Shown here: positions 26,322 through 36,629 of the stretch, piece by piece | Numbering within the stretch: position 1 is the stretch's first letter | Layout: each line of letters starts with the position of its first letter | Assembly: GCF_900070365.1 (NCBI RefSeq) | Contig: NZ_LN850107.1 | Span: forward strand, 4,836,001 to 4,900,000 | From: Alloactinosynnema sp. L-07 | GTDB lineage: Bacteria > Actinomycetota > Actinomycetes > Mycobacteriales > Pseudonocardiaceae | Length of the DNA stretch: 64,000 nucleotides | Reading direction: 5' to 3' | The notes under the pieces: generated by a model | Told to the model about the DNA's origin: nothing | Seen by the model: only the letters and a program-made list of their open reading frames with translations | Database searches by the model: none | Position numbers and translations under genes: made by a program

Positions 26322-27230
26322 CTAGATACCCGCGCTTGCCAGCCAGTCCTTGGCGACCTTGGACGCGTCCGGCTTGTCCGGGGCCGCGAGTTTTCCGTTG
26401 AGTTCGAGCAGGATCTCCGTGGTCAACTTCGCCGAGATGGCGTTGAGGACCTTCTTCACGTTGTCCGACGCCTTGGTCTTGTTGATCAGTGGGACGACGT
26501 TCTGGGCCGCGAAGTTCGATTTCGGGTCCGCCAGCACCACGAAACCGTTCGCCGCGATCGCCGGGTCGGTGGTGAACAGGTCCGCCGCCTGCACCGCGCC
26601 CGACTTCAGCGCGTCGACCGTCAGTGGGCCGCCGACGTCGAGGGACTTGTACTCCGAGACCTCAAGGTTGTAGCTGGCCTTCAGACCGGGCAGGCCGTCG
26701 GCGCGCTTCTGGAATTCCGGGGGGCCGCCGAAGACGACCGGGCCCTTGGCGGCGAGGTCGGCGATGGACTTGACGCCCAGTTTCTCGGCGGTCTCCTTGC
26801 TGACCACGACCGCGTCCTTGTCCTCGGCGCTCGACTTGTCGAGGACGGTGAGGTTCGCGGGCAACGCCTTCAACAGCGCCGCGTACACGTCGTCGGCCGC
26901 GGTCTCCTTGGCTTCCTTGTTGACATGCAGCAGCAGGACGCCGGTGTACTCGGGGATCAGGTCGATCGAGCCGTCCTGCAGGCCCGCGTAGTAGGTCTCG
27001 CGGCTGCCGATGTTGAGCTTCTTGGTGACCTTGACGCCCTTGGCCTCCAGCGCGTTGGCGTAGATCTCGGCGAGCAGGGTGCTCTCCGGGAAGTTCGCCG
27101 AGCCGATGGCGATGGTGTCGGCCGCGGCGGGGGCCGCGGTGCTCGACGGGCCTGCCAGCGGGTCGGACTTGCCCCCACACGCGGTCAGGGCCAGCGCCGC
27201 GGTCGCCACCCAGGCGAGTACGCGCTTCAT
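26322..27230 (-). CDS. OpuC-type ABC importer, substrate-binding lipoprotein
   Basis: 302 residues from ATG 27230, with GAGGAG 8 nt upstream. The signal peptide ends in the lipobox LTAC (Cys18), so it is a membrane-anchored lipoprotein. IGSANFPESTLLAEIYANAL and DLIPEYTGVLL are the signature segments of the OpuAC/OpuCC (quaternary amine) binding-protein family. Family ligands include glycine betaine, choline, carnitine and, for the EgtU branch, ergothioneine. Last gene of a four-gene operon (ATPase, two permeases, binding protein). The neighbouring hut operon makes a histidine-derived betaine a possible ligand, but nothing in the sequence decides this. Confidence 0.88.
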   Translation of the reverse strand: MKRVLAWVATAALALTACGGKSDPLAGPSSTAAPAAADTIAIGSANFPESTLLAEIYANALEAKGVKVTKKLNIGSRETYYAGLQDGSIDLIPEYTGVLLLHVNKEAKETAADDVYAALLKALPANLTVLDKSSAEDKDAVVVSKETAEKLGVKSIADLAAKGPVVFGGPPEFQKRADGLPGLKASYNLEVSEYKSLDVGGPLTVDALKSGAVQAADLFTTDPAIAANGFVVLADPKSNFAAQNVVPLINKTKASDNVKKVLNAISAKLTTEILLELNGKLAAPDKPDASKVAKDWLASAGI

Positions 27231-27241
27231 CGAGGATCTCC

Positions 27242-27931
27242 TCACGTCGTTGCCTTCCGTTTTCTGGTGCGGGGAGCCCGCAGTCCCGGCGAGACGACGA
27301 GCCACTGCAAGCCCGCCAGGACAAGTTCCGCGACGATGGCCAGCGCCGCGATGAGCACCGCGCCGCCCGCCATCCGGTCGAATTCGCGCAGGGCCAACCC
27401 ATCGATGACGAACCGGCCGAGGCCGCCCAGGCTCACGAACGCCGCGATGCTGGCCGTGGCGATCACCTGCAGTGTCGCCGTGCGCAGGGCGCCGAGGATC
27501 AGGGGCAGGGCGTTGGGGAGCTCGACTTTGACCAGGATCTGCCGTCCCCGCATGCCCATTCCGCGCGCGGCGTCCACAGCGGACGGATCGACGTTGCGGA
27601 TGCCCGCGTAGGTTCCGGCCAGCAGCGGCGGGACCGCGATGAGCACCAGGGTGATCGTCATCGCGTCGAAGGCGAGCAGCACCCCCATGGACAGGGTCAG
27701 CAGGATCAGCAGACCCAGTTCGGGCAGCGCGCGGAAGGCGTTCACCAGGCCGACGACGAACGTCCCGCCGCGGCCGGTGTGGCCGATGAACGCGCCGAGC
27801 GGCACCGCGATGAGCGCCGCGATGACGACCGCGACGACGGTGTACCGCAGGTGCTCGGCCAGCCGCTGCGGGATGCCGGGCGTGCCGAGGGTGTTGGTCC
27901 AGTTGTCCGGGTTCGTCAGCCAGTCCCACAT
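27242..27931 (-). CDS. OpuC-type ABC importer permease
   Basis: 229 residues with five to six membrane helices (AVVIAALIAVPLGAFIGH onward). The EAA-like loop is present around AARGMGMRGRQILVKVELPNALPLILGALRTA. The family is OpuCB/OpuCD of the ProW type. ATG 27931 lies 1 nt beyond the preceding permease stop (27933-27935), and the binding-protein start follows 11 nt after this gene. The basic C-terminus (RAPRTRKRKATT) is cytoplasmic. It forms the membrane channel with the next permease. Confidence 0.87.
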   Translation of the reverse strand: MWDWLTNPDNWTNTLGTPGIPQRLAEHLRYTVVAVVIAALIAVPLGAFIGHTGRGGTFVVGLVNAFRALPELGLLILLTLSMGVLLAFDAMTITLVLIAVPPLLAGTYAGIRNVDPSAVDAARGMGMRGRQILVKVELPNALPLILGALRTATLQVIATASIAAFVSLGGLGRFVIDGLALREFDRMAGGAVLIAALAIVAELVLAGLQWLVVSPGLRAPRTRKRKATT

Positions 27932-27932
27932 G

Positions 27933-28577
27933 TCAGCGCCGACCCCCGATCCGCGCCCATGGCGTCATGACCCGCCCGACCAGCACCAGGATCGCGTCGA
28001 TGGCCAGCGCCAGCAGCACGATCAACACGATCCCGGCGATGATCTGGGCGTAGTTGTCGCGCTGAAATCCCTCGGTTAGCGCCTGGCCGAGGCCGTGCAC
28101 CCCGATCAGCGAGCCGACACTCACCAGGCTGATGTTCGACACCGCGGCCACGCGCACCCCGGCGAGCAGCACGGGCAGCGCCAGCGGCAGGTCGACGGCG
28201 AAGAACCGGCCCACCGGGCGATAGCCCATGGCGGTGGCGGCCGCGGCGACCGTCGCGGGCACGGCGGCGAGCGCGTCGGCCACGACCCGGACCAGCAGCG
28301 CGACGGTGTAGAGGGTCAGCGCGATCTGGACGTTGAGCGGGTCGAGGATCAGGGTGCCCAGGACCAGCGGCATCAGCACGAACAGGGCCAGCGACGGGAT
28401 CGTGTAGAGCAGGCCGGCGGCGGGCACCAGGATCACCCGCGCCCAGTGGTACCGGCTGGCGACCCAGCCCAGCGGGAGCGCGATCAGCAGGCCGACGGCC
28501 AGCGGCAGGAGCGCCAGCCAGAGGTGATAGCCGCTGAGCGACAGCAGCTCAGCGAGGTGGTCGAAGACCCAGATCAC
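27933..28577 (-). CDS. OpuC-type ABC importer permease
   Basis: 214 residues, GTG start overlapping the ATPase stop as GTGA. It has about six hydrophobic helices (YHLWLALLPLAVGLLIALPLGWV first). The coupling loop reads ATAMGYRPVGRFFAVDLPLALPVLLAGVRVA. This is the shorter of the two permeases, as in OpuCB/CD pairs. Together with the ATPase, second permease and binding protein it forms a complete osmolyte/quaternary-amine importer. Confidence 0.87.
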   Translation of the reverse strand: MIWVFDHLAELLSLSGYHLWLALLPLAVGLLIALPLGWVASRYHWARVILVPAAGLLYTIPSLALFVLMPLVLGTLILDPLNVQIALTLYTVALLVRVVADALAAVPATVAAAATAMGYRPVGRFFAVDLPLALPVLLAGVRVAAVSNISLVSVGSLIGVHGLGQALTEGFQRDNYAQIIAGIVLIVLLALAIDAILVLVGRVMTPWARIGGRR

Positions 28578-29692
28578 GTCGGCACCTCGCCCGAGCGGCG
28601 GGCGTCGGCGAGTTCCTTGAGGACGGTGTCGGCCACCACCCCGCCCACCACGGCGCCGTCGGCGTCGACGGCGATGCCCAGCGCGGCGGGCGAACTGAGC
28701 GCGGCGTCCAAGGCCGTGCGCAGTGATCCGGACCCGACGTCGAACAGCGAACCACCCGACACCAGGTCGGATCGGCCGACCGTTCCATCCACAATGGACA
28801 GAGACTGGTCGGACACCCAGCCGAGCGGCTTGCCCATCTCGTCCACGACCACGGCCCAGCCGTTGTCCAGGCTCGAACGCGCCTGCTCGACGTCGGCGCC
28901 GAGTGGGACCGTGGCGACCGGTCCGACCGGAACCCCTTGCGCGGAAAGGAAACCAAGCGCGCGGTAGCCGCGGTCGCGGCCGACGAACGACGCGACGAAG
29001 TCGTCCACCGGCTTGGCCAGCAGCTCCGCGGGTGTGGCGTACTGGGCGAGCCTGCCGCCGACCCGCAGCACGGCGACCTTGTCGCCGAGCTTGATGGCCT
29101 CGTCGATGTCGTGGGTGACGAACACGATCGTCTTGCCGAGGTCGGACTGGAGCCGCAGCAGCTCGTCCTGAAGCTCTTCGCGCACGATCGGGTCGACGGC
29201 GCTGAACGGCTCGTCCATCAGCAGGACGGGCGGGTCGGCGGCCAGCGCCCTGGCCACGCCGACGCGCTGCTGCTGGCCACCGGACAGTTGCGCCGGGTAG
29301 CGCTTGCCGAGCTCGACGGGCAGACCCACGCGTTCCAGCAGCTCAGCGGCCCGCTTGCGCGCCAACGACTTCGACACGCCGGTCAACACCGGGACCGTGG
29401 CGACGTTGTCGAGGACCGTCCGGTGCGGGAACAGGCCCGCGTGCTGGATGACATAGCCGATGCCGCGGCGCAGCTCGGCCGGGTGCCTGCCGCGGATGTC
29501 CTTGCCGTCGAGCAGGATCGCACCGGACGTGGCGTCGATCATCCGGTTGATCATGCGCAGCGACGTCGTCTTGCCGCAGCCCGACGGTCCCACGAAGACG
29601 GTGATCCGCCCGGCGTCGATGGTCAGGGAGAGACTGTCGACCGCGACCGTTCCGTCGTCGTACTGCTTGGTCACGGCCTGGAACTCGATCAC
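28574..29692 (-). CDS. OpuC/ProV-type ABC importer ATPase with CBS region
   Basis: 372 residues from GTG 29692, with GAGGGG 6-9 nt upstream. Walker A GPSGCGKTT, signature LSGGQQQRVGVARAL, Walker B VLLMDEPFSAVD and switch His in VFVTHDIDEA are intact. The C-terminal 110 residues form a pair of CBS motifs (AVVVDEMGKPLGWV and LGIAVDADGAVVGGVV); in OpuA/ProV these sense ionic strength or nucleotides and gate transport. First gene of the four-gene importer operon. It diverges from the BpsA-like gene across 145 nt. Confidence 0.9.
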   Translation of the reverse strand: MIEFQAVTKQYDDGTVAVDSLSLTIDAGRITVFVGPSGCGKTTSLRMINRMIDATSGAILLDGKDIRGRHPAELRRGIGYVIQHAGLFPHRTVLDNVATVPVLTGVSKSLARKRAAELLERVGLPVELGKRYPAQLSGGQQQRVGVARALAADPPVLLMDEPFSAVDPIVREELQDELLRLQSDLGKTIVFVTHDIDEAIKLGDKVAVLRVGGRLAQYATPAELLAKPVDDFVASFVGRDRGYRALGFLSAQGVPVGPVATVPLGADVEQARSSLDNGWAVVVDEMGKPLGWVSDQSLSIVDGTVGRSDLVSGGSLFDVGSGSLRTALDAALSSPAALGIAVDADGAVVGGVVADTVLKELADARRSGEVPT

Positions 29693-29822
29693 TCGAAGCC
29701 CCTCGGGTGGAACGGCTCCTTGCCAGCCGTTGATCGTTCGACCCTAACCCGAACGGCTGACACCGGCAGGGCGTTCCACGATGTGAGGCCCCCTATTGCC
29801 CCCTGGTGGACAGCCGGTTCCG

Positions 29823-29838
29823 TAGGCTCTCCGGGTTG
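29823..29838 (+). promoter_or_regulatory. -10 element of the BpsA-like gene
   Basis: TAGGCT (29823-29828) ends 9 nt before GTG 29838, and no ribosome binding site is seen, so the mRNA would have almost no leader. The remaining part of the 145-nt divergent gap shows nothing further that I can support. Confidence 0.45.
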
Positions 29839-31301
29839 TGGCCGACTCCCTCGCGACGTTCCTTACCGACCGCGGTGTGCACTCCCGCCCCCTGCGTCAC
29901 GTGCTGACCCTGCTCAGCGCGGGTCCGCGACCGCTGGACGTGCTGGTCCGAACCGCGGCGGTGCCCCGCCGCACGGTCGAGGAACTGCTGGCCGCCGCGG
30001 GCGCCACCCGCGACGACGACAGCTGGTCGGCCGAGGTGGACCCGGCTCTCCTCGCCGCCCTGCCCACCCCCGCCGACCTGCGGGACACCCTCGCCGGATA
30101 CCTCGCGGGCGTCCCCGCCCCGCAGCGCGCGCTGGACCACGTCCAAGCCGATCTGGACACGATGGTCCGCCGGGCCGAGTGGCTGGACGAGACGTACTAC
30201 CTGCCCGGCGCGCACCTGGTCTGCGTCGGCGACCACGACCTGACCGCCCTGGCCGCCTGCACCGCGCGGCCCGAACTCAGCGCGACCGTGGTCGACCTCG
30301 ACGAGGCGCTGCTGGAGTACATCGACACCACCGCCAAGGCGCGCGGCCTGAACATCCGCTGCCTGCACGCCGACTTCCGCTTCGGCCTGCCCCCGCTGGA
30401 AGCTGATCTGGTCTTCACCGACCCGCCGTACACCCCCGAGGGCATGCGCCTGTTCCTCGCGCGCGCCGTGGAGTCCCTGCGGAGCCCGGACGGCCGGATC
30501 GTCGTCGCCTACGGCTACAGCGAGCGCAACCCGGCCCTCGGATTGAAGGTGCAGCAGGAGGTCCTGCGGCTGGGCCTGGTGTTCGAGGCGGTGCTGCCCG
30601 GCTTCAACCGCTACCTCGGTGCCCAGGCCGTCGGCAGCGCGAGCGACCTGTATGTGCTGCAGCCGACCGCGCGCTCGGCCAAACTCGCCGAGTCCGTCCG
30701 GGACGCGGGCACCGCCATCTACACCCACGGCCCGCAGTCCGTGGAGGCCGCCGGGACCGACCCGGCCGCCGTCGCCACCCTGCTCAGACTGACCCGCGGC
30801 GACGGCGCCGAACAGCCGGAGACCCGGCATCCCGGCTGGTCGGAGCCGGTCCGGGCGACGAAGCCCGTGGCCTACGACTTGACCGCCGACCCAGGCCCGT
30901 GGCTGGCCAGGACCCTGCTCGCCGGTCCCCCGGTCCGCGTCGGCGCGCTGGTCGGCAACAACCACCCGGACATCGCCGACCAACGCGGCCAGGTGGCGTT
31001 GCGGGACCTGGTGGATGGGAAATACCGGCTCACGTTCCACCGCAGCACCCCCGACGGCAAGCACGCGGTCGTCATCGCCGAACCTGTCGACGGCGACGGA
31101 GTTCGCGCCGAACTGCTGCGGCGGGCCCACGGAAAGCTCGGCAATGTCTGGAGGGAAGCCCTGATCAAGGCTGACCCCGACCTGACCAAGCGGGAAGCCA
31201 AGCAGCGGGTAGCCGACTTGTGGCCGGATGAGGCAGACCTGGGCTCACGGCTCATCGACCTCCCCCGCCACCGCATCACCGCGATCCTCCGCGCGCGGTA
31301 G
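29838..31301 (+). CDS. Bis-aminopropyl spermidine synthase (BpsA/DUF43)-like aminopropyltransferase fold protein
   Basis: 487 residues. An N-terminal winged-helix-like part (residues 1-90) precedes a Rossmann methyltransferase/aminopropyltransferase domain: GAHLVCVGDHDLTALA (nucleotide-binding loop with GDxD), LSATVVDLDEALLEYI (acidic residue contacting the nucleoside) and LVFTDPPYTPEGM (catalytic DPPY). This architecture is the BpsA/DUF43 family, which in thermophiles makes branched polyamines from decarboxylated SAM and spermidine. Beyond about residue 345 there is an extra domain of unknown function (WREALIKADPDLTKREAKQRV). The reaction in a mesophilic actinomycete is unproven; an RNA or small-molecule methyltransferase is an alternative. 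Confidence 0.72.
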   Translation: MADSLATFLTDRGVHSRPLRHVLTLLSAGPRPLDVLVRTAAVPRRTVEELLAAAGATRDDDSWSAEVDPALLAALPTPADLRDTLAGYLAGVPAPQRALDHVQADLDTMVRRAEWLDETYYLPGAHLVCVGDHDLTALAACTARPELSATVVDLDEALLEYIDTTAKARGLNIRCLHADFRFGLPPLEADLVFTDPPYTPEGMRLFLARAVESLRSPDGRIVVAYGYSERNPALGLKVQQEVLRLGLVFEAVLPGFNRYLGAQAVGSASDLYVLQPTARSAKLAESVRDAGTAIYTHGPQSVEAAGTDPAAVATLLRLTRGDGAEQPETRHPGWSEPVRATKPVAYDLTADPGPWLARTLLAGPPVRVGALVGNNHPDIADQRGQVALRDLVDGKYRLTFHRSTPDGKHAVVIAEPVDGDGVRAELLRRAHGKLGNVWREALIKADPDLTKREAKQRVADLWPDEADLGSRLIDLPRHRITAILRAR

Positions 31302-31305
31302 GCGG

Positions 31306-32307
31306 TCAGAGAGCGGGCAACCGGGCCCAGGCAAGCCCAGCCAACCGCCGCGCCACCGCACACGCGCCCAACGCGTTGTTGCCGTCGGTGACCACCAGCT
31401 TGGCCGCCTCGACCAGCGGCTGTTCGTCTGCCTTGTGCGCTGCCCACACTGAGCAATAGGTATTCCTGTCGTCGGCTTCCTCCAGCACATACGACTCGCG
31501 ACCCGCGATGGTCTCCTTCACGACCGACCGATTGTCCGGCGCGGGCAGGATCCCTTCTCGGTCAAGGTAGATGTCGACCTTGTGGAACTCGAGCACGTCA
31601 CTCTCGACCCACTGGCAATGGTGTCCGGTCGGACTGGGCCTTGCCGCCTCGGCGGTGTAGAACACCGCCGCGAGTTCGTCTTTGGTCAGCAATGAGCAGG
31701 CGTCGACCAAACCAAGTGACTTTGGTCCATGGGTCACGTGACCCACCTCGCCCGCACCCATGCGCTCCACCGCGTGTCGAAGCGTCGACTCGGCCAGGTC
31801 GCACAGTTGCTCCGTCGGTGGCGGCCGCTCATCACCGACATGGCGGGCGCGGAAGCGCAGCAGTTCCTTGCCGGGGAACGCCAACAGGATCTCGCAGGAC
31901 CCGTCGGACTTGGTGTAGGGACGGTTGACCCGCAGCGGAGGCGGCAGTTGGTCCAATGCCCGCAACTGATGGTCGGGCAACTTCGGGCGGACGTGGACAG
32001 GGCCGACCATCACTTCCACGCGGGCACCCGCCGACAGTCCAAAGGTCGCACAGAAGTCCATGCCCCGGACCAGTTGGTCGCCATCCACGGTGCGACCGGG
32101 TCCGTCCCCTCCCAGCAGCGTGCAGTAGTCCAGCGAACGCAACTCACCCAGTGCGGCCCGCGCGCTTGCCAACCGAGCCGACGCCGCGGCGACATCGCCG
32201 TAGGGGCGTGCGTCCCCGCTGATCTGGCTGGTGCACCCGGCCAGCAAGAGCGCAACAAGCGCCAGCACCGACCACCGGCGTAGCAGCGCGCGCGAAGAGA
32301 TCCACAT
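31306..32307 (-). CDS. Secreted lipoprotein, DUF3558-like
   Basis: 333 residues. The signal peptide (WSVLALVALLLAGC) has a clear lipobox with Cys at about residue 25. The exported part contains about eight cysteines, in pieces such as DYCTLLGG, DACSLLTKDELAAVF and HHCQWVESD, resembling DUF3558-type lipoproteins of actinomycetes in which each lobe opens with CxLLT and closes with CxW. There appear to be two such lobes. No enzyme motif is visible. It converges with the BpsA-like gene, 4 nt apart. The 125-nt gap 32308-32432 upstream holds no gene. Confidence 0.65.
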   Translation of the reverse strand: MWISSRALLRRWSVLALVALLLAGCTSQISGDARPYGDVAAASARLASARAALGELRSLDYCTLLGGDGPGRTVDGDQLVRGMDFCATFGLSAGARVEVMVGPVHVRPKLPDHQLRALDQLPPPLRVNRPYTKSDGSCEILLAFPGKELLRFRARHVGDERPPPTEQLCDLAESTLRHAVERMGAGEVGHVTHGPKSLGLVDACSLLTKDELAAVFYTAEAARPSPTGHHCQWVESDVLEFHKVDIYLDREGILPAPDNRSVVKETIAGRESYVLEEADDRNTYCSVWAAHKADEQPLVEAAKLVVTDGNNALGACAVARRLAGLAWARLPAL

Positions 32308-32432
32308 GGCAGGTCCCCAGTTCCCTGGCCGTGTCAGGTCTCCAGGAACATCTCACACCGACCCGCACGCACCGCGGGCCACCCCAAGGCGACGGCTCTC
32401 GAAGCACGTCACAGACGGATCAATGGCCCTGG

Positions 32433-34985
32433 TCACGTCCCGCTGGGGATGTGCACCGGCCCGAGTTTCATCATTTCGCGGAAATCGCGCGCGGGCAGCG
32501 GGCGGGAGAGCAGCCAGCCCTGATAGGCGTCGACGCCGACCCCGCGCAGGACGTGGAACTGGGTGGCGTTCTCGACGCCCTCGGCAACGCAGCTGCGGCC
32601 CATCGCGCGGGCCATGTCGACCAGGGCGCGGGCGACGGCGAAGTCGGAGGCGTCGGTGGCCACGCCGGAGACGAAGCGGCGGTCGATCTTGATGATCTGG
32701 GCGGGCAGTTCCTTGAGCCGGGCCAGCGACGAATAGCCGGTGCCGAAGTCGTCCACGGCGAATCGCACGCCCCGCTCGACCAGCTCGCCCATGGCTTCGC
32801 GGCTGCGGGAGGGCAGGTCGATAAGGCTGGTCTCGACCAGTTCGAGCACCACCCGGTCCCACGCGATCCCGGTCGCGGCGACGGTGGCGGTGACCACCTC
32901 GACGAACTCCGGGTCACCCGGCACCAGACCGGCCAGGTTGACCGCGATGGCCACGCCGCCGCCGAGGGTGCCGCCGGTCATCTGCGGCCACTCGGCGGCC
33001 TCGGTGAGCGCCGCGCGCAGGACCCAGCGGTCGAGTTCGCCGAGCAGGTCGCCCTGTTCGGCGACCGGGAGGAACTCGCCGGGCAGCAGCAGGCCGCGTT
33101 CCGGGTGTGGCCAGCGCACCAGGGCCTCGGCCGAGAGCACGGTGCCGTCCGGGCCGACCACCGGCTGGTAGTGCAGGACGAGCTGGTCGTTGGCGATGGC
33201 CTCGCGCAGCTGGCCTTCGAGGAGCATCTGGCTGTTGGCCGAGGCGATCAGCGCGTCGCTGGCCAGCGAGACCCGGCCGGTGCCGCGTTCCTTGGCGGCG
33301 AACATCGCCGCGTCGGCGTAGCGCAGCAGGTCGGCACCGCTGGTCTCCGAGCCGGAGGGCACCGCCGCGCCGATGCAGGCCGAGACCCGCAGCAGCTGGC
33401 CGCGGACCGGCACCGCGGTGCGCAGGAGTTTGGCGGCCAGGTTGGCCAGCGCCTCGACGCCGCCGACCTCGTCGACGTCGGAGCAGATGACCACGTACTC
33501 GTCGCCGGACATGCGGGCCACGGTGCAGCTGGGCGGCAGGCCGCGTTCGAGCCTGCGGGCCAAGGCGGTGATGAGTTCGTCGCCGACGTCGTGACCGAGG
33601 GAGTCGTTGACCCGCTTGAAGTTGTCGACGTCGCAGAACAGCAGCGCGATCCGCTCGTAGTCACGCCCGCCGAGCAGCTTGGCCAGCAACTCCTTGACCG
33701 CGGCGCGACCCGGCAGGCCGGTCAGCTCGTCGTGGGTGGCCTGGTAACGCAGGCGCTCTGCGGTGCGGCGACGGTCGGTGACGTCGGCGAAGACGACCAG
33801 CCAGAACCGCTTGCCGTCGTCGGCGACCGAGATGGTGGCGTTGAGTTCGCAGTAGACCGGCTTGCCCGCGGCGGTGCTGAGGACCCGCTGTCCACTGTGG
33901 AACGAGTGCGTCCCGTGCCGCTTGGCGTCGCGGTCGTCGGGGTGGGTGAGCTGGTCGGCTGTCATCCCGCGCAGCCGGTCGAGGTCCATGCCCAGCAGCG
34001 AACACAGCGCGTCGTTGGCGTCGACCAGGCGCTCGGCGTCGTCGAACAGGGCGATGCCGACCGGGGTGATCGCCACCAGGTCGGTGAAACGCTTGCTGGA
34101 TCGCTGCATCCGCGTCTCGGTGGAGCGCTGCTCGGTGACGTCCTGGGCGGTGCCGATCATGACCGCGTCGCCCTGGTCGGCGCCCGCGGCCTCACCGCGG
34201 ATGCGGAACACGCGGCGCTTGCCGTCCGGCCGGATCACCCGATGCTCGCACTCAACGGGCCTGCGGGTCGCGGCCAGCTCCTGCCAGCGCTGGTCTACCC
34301 AGCCGCGGTCGTCGGGGTGGACCAGCTCCAGGTAGTCGGCGTAGGTGATCTTCGTCCCCGGCTCGACGCCGCCCAGTTCGTAGAGCATCGACGACCACAG
34401 GCACTCGTTGGTCTCGGTGTTCCACTCCCAGGTGCCCAGCCGGGCCACCCGCTGCGCCTCGCGGAAGAGCCTGCCGTCCTGGCTGAGCTGGCGTTCCATC
34501 GCGCGGAACTTGGTGAAGTCCTGGACCGTGCCGTGCACCCGCGTCGGCTTGCCGCCCGCGTCACACTCGGTTCTGGCCCGGACCAGGTAGGTCCGTTCAC
34601 AGGCAAGGTCGCGCACCTCCAGCTCGATCGGCTGGGACGAGCGGTGGGCGACCAAGCGCGCGCGGAAGCGGTTGAGCGCGGGCACGTCGTCGGGGTGCAC
34701 GAGCGCGATCAGCTCGTCCAGGGTGCTGCGCGGCGACAGCCCGCACAGCCTGCACAGGCCGTCGGAGAGGTAACCCGAGCCAGTGGCGAAGTCGAAGGTC
34801 CAACTGCCCAGCCGGGCTATCCGCTGGGCCTCCAGTAACAAAGCACGTTCGGCGACGGCGTCGACCATGCCGTTGGGCGCGACCGGCCCGGCCAAATCCG
34901 GGGCGAGGATCCGACCAGCGTCGACGTCAAGACCGCTGGTCGGCACGACCCCGGGTAGCCCGACGCGCACGACATGCTCGGCCAC
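32433..34985 (-). CDS. PAS-PAS-PAS-GGDEF-EAL cyclic-di-GMP signalling protein
   Basis: 850 residues from GTG 34985 (GGAGGG upstream). Three PAS-type sensor domains (about 50-155, 170-290, 295-415; motifs ARLGSWTFDFATGSG, ARLGTWEWNTETNE, GIALFDDAERLVDAN) lead into a diguanylate cyclase domain with motif RMSGDEYVV (Ser in the first glycine position, an accepted variant) and a phosphodiesterase domain with AEALVRW, VNLAG, ELVETS and DDFGTGYSS. Both catalytic domains look intact, so it may make or degrade c-di-GMP depending on PAS input. It has no membrane helices, so it is cytosolic. Monocistronic. Confidence 0.9.
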   Translation of the reverse strand: MAEHVVRVGLPGVVPTSGLDVDAGRILAPDLAGPVAPNGMVDAVAERALLLEAQRIARLGSWTFDFATGSGYLSDGLCRLCGLSPRSTLDELIALVHPDDVPALNRFRARLVAHRSSQPIELEVRDLACERTYLVRARTECDAGGKPTRVHGTVQDFTKFRAMERQLSQDGRLFREAQRVARLGTWEWNTETNECLWSSMLYELGGVEPGTKITYADYLELVHPDDRGWVDQRWQELAATRRPVECEHRVIRPDGKRRVFRIRGEAAGADQGDAVMIGTAQDVTEQRSTETRMQRSSKRFTDLVAITPVGIALFDDAERLVDANDALCSLLGMDLDRLRGMTADQLTHPDDRDAKRHGTHSFHSGQRVLSTAAGKPVYCELNATISVADDGKRFWLVVFADVTDRRRTAERLRYQATHDELTGLPGRAAVKELLAKLLGGRDYERIALLFCDVDNFKRVNDSLGHDVGDELITALARRLERGLPPSCTVARMSGDEYVVICSDVDEVGGVEALANLAAKLLRTAVPVRGQLLRVSACIGAAVPSGSETSGADLLRYADAAMFAAKERGTGRVSLASDALIASANSQMLLEGQLREAIANDQLVLHYQPVVGPDGTVLSAEALVRWPHPERGLLLPGEFLPVAEQGDLLGELDRWVLRAALTEAAEWPQMTGGTLGGGVAIAVNLAGLVPGDPEFVEVVTATVAATGIAWDRVVLELVETSLIDLPSRSREAMGELVERGVRFAVDDFGTGYSSLARLKELPAQIIKIDRRFVSGVATDASDFAVARALVDMARAMGRSCVAEGVENATQFHVLRGVGVDAYQGWLLSRPLPARDFREMMKLGPVHIPSGT

Positions 34986-35009
34986 GGCGCGATCCCTCCA
35001 CCCTTAGTA

Positions 35010-35040
35010 GGCGGGTGGGCACCGTGCCGAGCATCCCGCC
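35010..35040 (-). terminator. Possible terminator of the malic enzyme gene
   Basis: GGCGGG (35010-35015) pairs with CCCGCC (35035-35040), with GGCAC/GTGCC between. It lies just after the malic enzyme stop on the minus strand and upstream of the GGDEF-EAL gene. Confidence 0.4.
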
Positions 35041-35045
35041 GGCCC

Positions 35046-36245
<1,200 letters not shown>

Positions 36246-36616
36246 GAAGGCGTCCCTCCTGGGCCTCGTGCCTCGGGTGGCACGAGCGATCGCCGGACGT
36301 GACTCCGAAGTCCGGACACGGGCTTGGTCTCGGTCGCACAGGCGCTGGGTGGCGTCGTTGACGGACTGCGGAGTTGGTCGGCGGCTGGGTTCTCCGGTCG
36401 CTTGCCCGGGGTGTGGGCGGGCGACCGTTGGACGCTGCGGTGCGCACAGTGTGACAGGACCAGTGTGTCCTGTCTGCGGTCGGGATCACATCGAAGGCGA
36501 CTAAATCCGCACGTCAGAAGCGGTTTTACCAAGACGTCCGTCCGGTTTGGTTTACCGGCCGGTTCTGTCGGAGAGTCACAACGCGAGCGTGCGGAATCGA
36601 ACGAGACACCGATCAC
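36246..36616. other. Gene-free divergent region with two hairpins
   Basis: About 380 nt separate malic enzyme (-) from the RmlC-like gene (+). Two perfect 8-bp inverted repeats with 6-nt loops are present: CTCGTGCC/GGCACGAG (36265-36286), 20 nt upstream of the malic enzyme start, and GACAGGAC/GTCCTGTC (36453-36474). Either could be an operator or an mRNA structure. A short plus-strand frame with CPGC and CPVC motifs exists here but has no ribosome binding site. Confidence 0.4.
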
Positions 36617-36629
36617 TAGGCTGCGCCCA
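36617..36629 (+). promoter_or_regulatory. -10 element of a leaderless rmlC-like mRNA
   Basis: TAGGCT (36617-36622) is 6 nt before ATG 36629, with no Shine-Dalgarno sequence. Confidence 0.55.
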
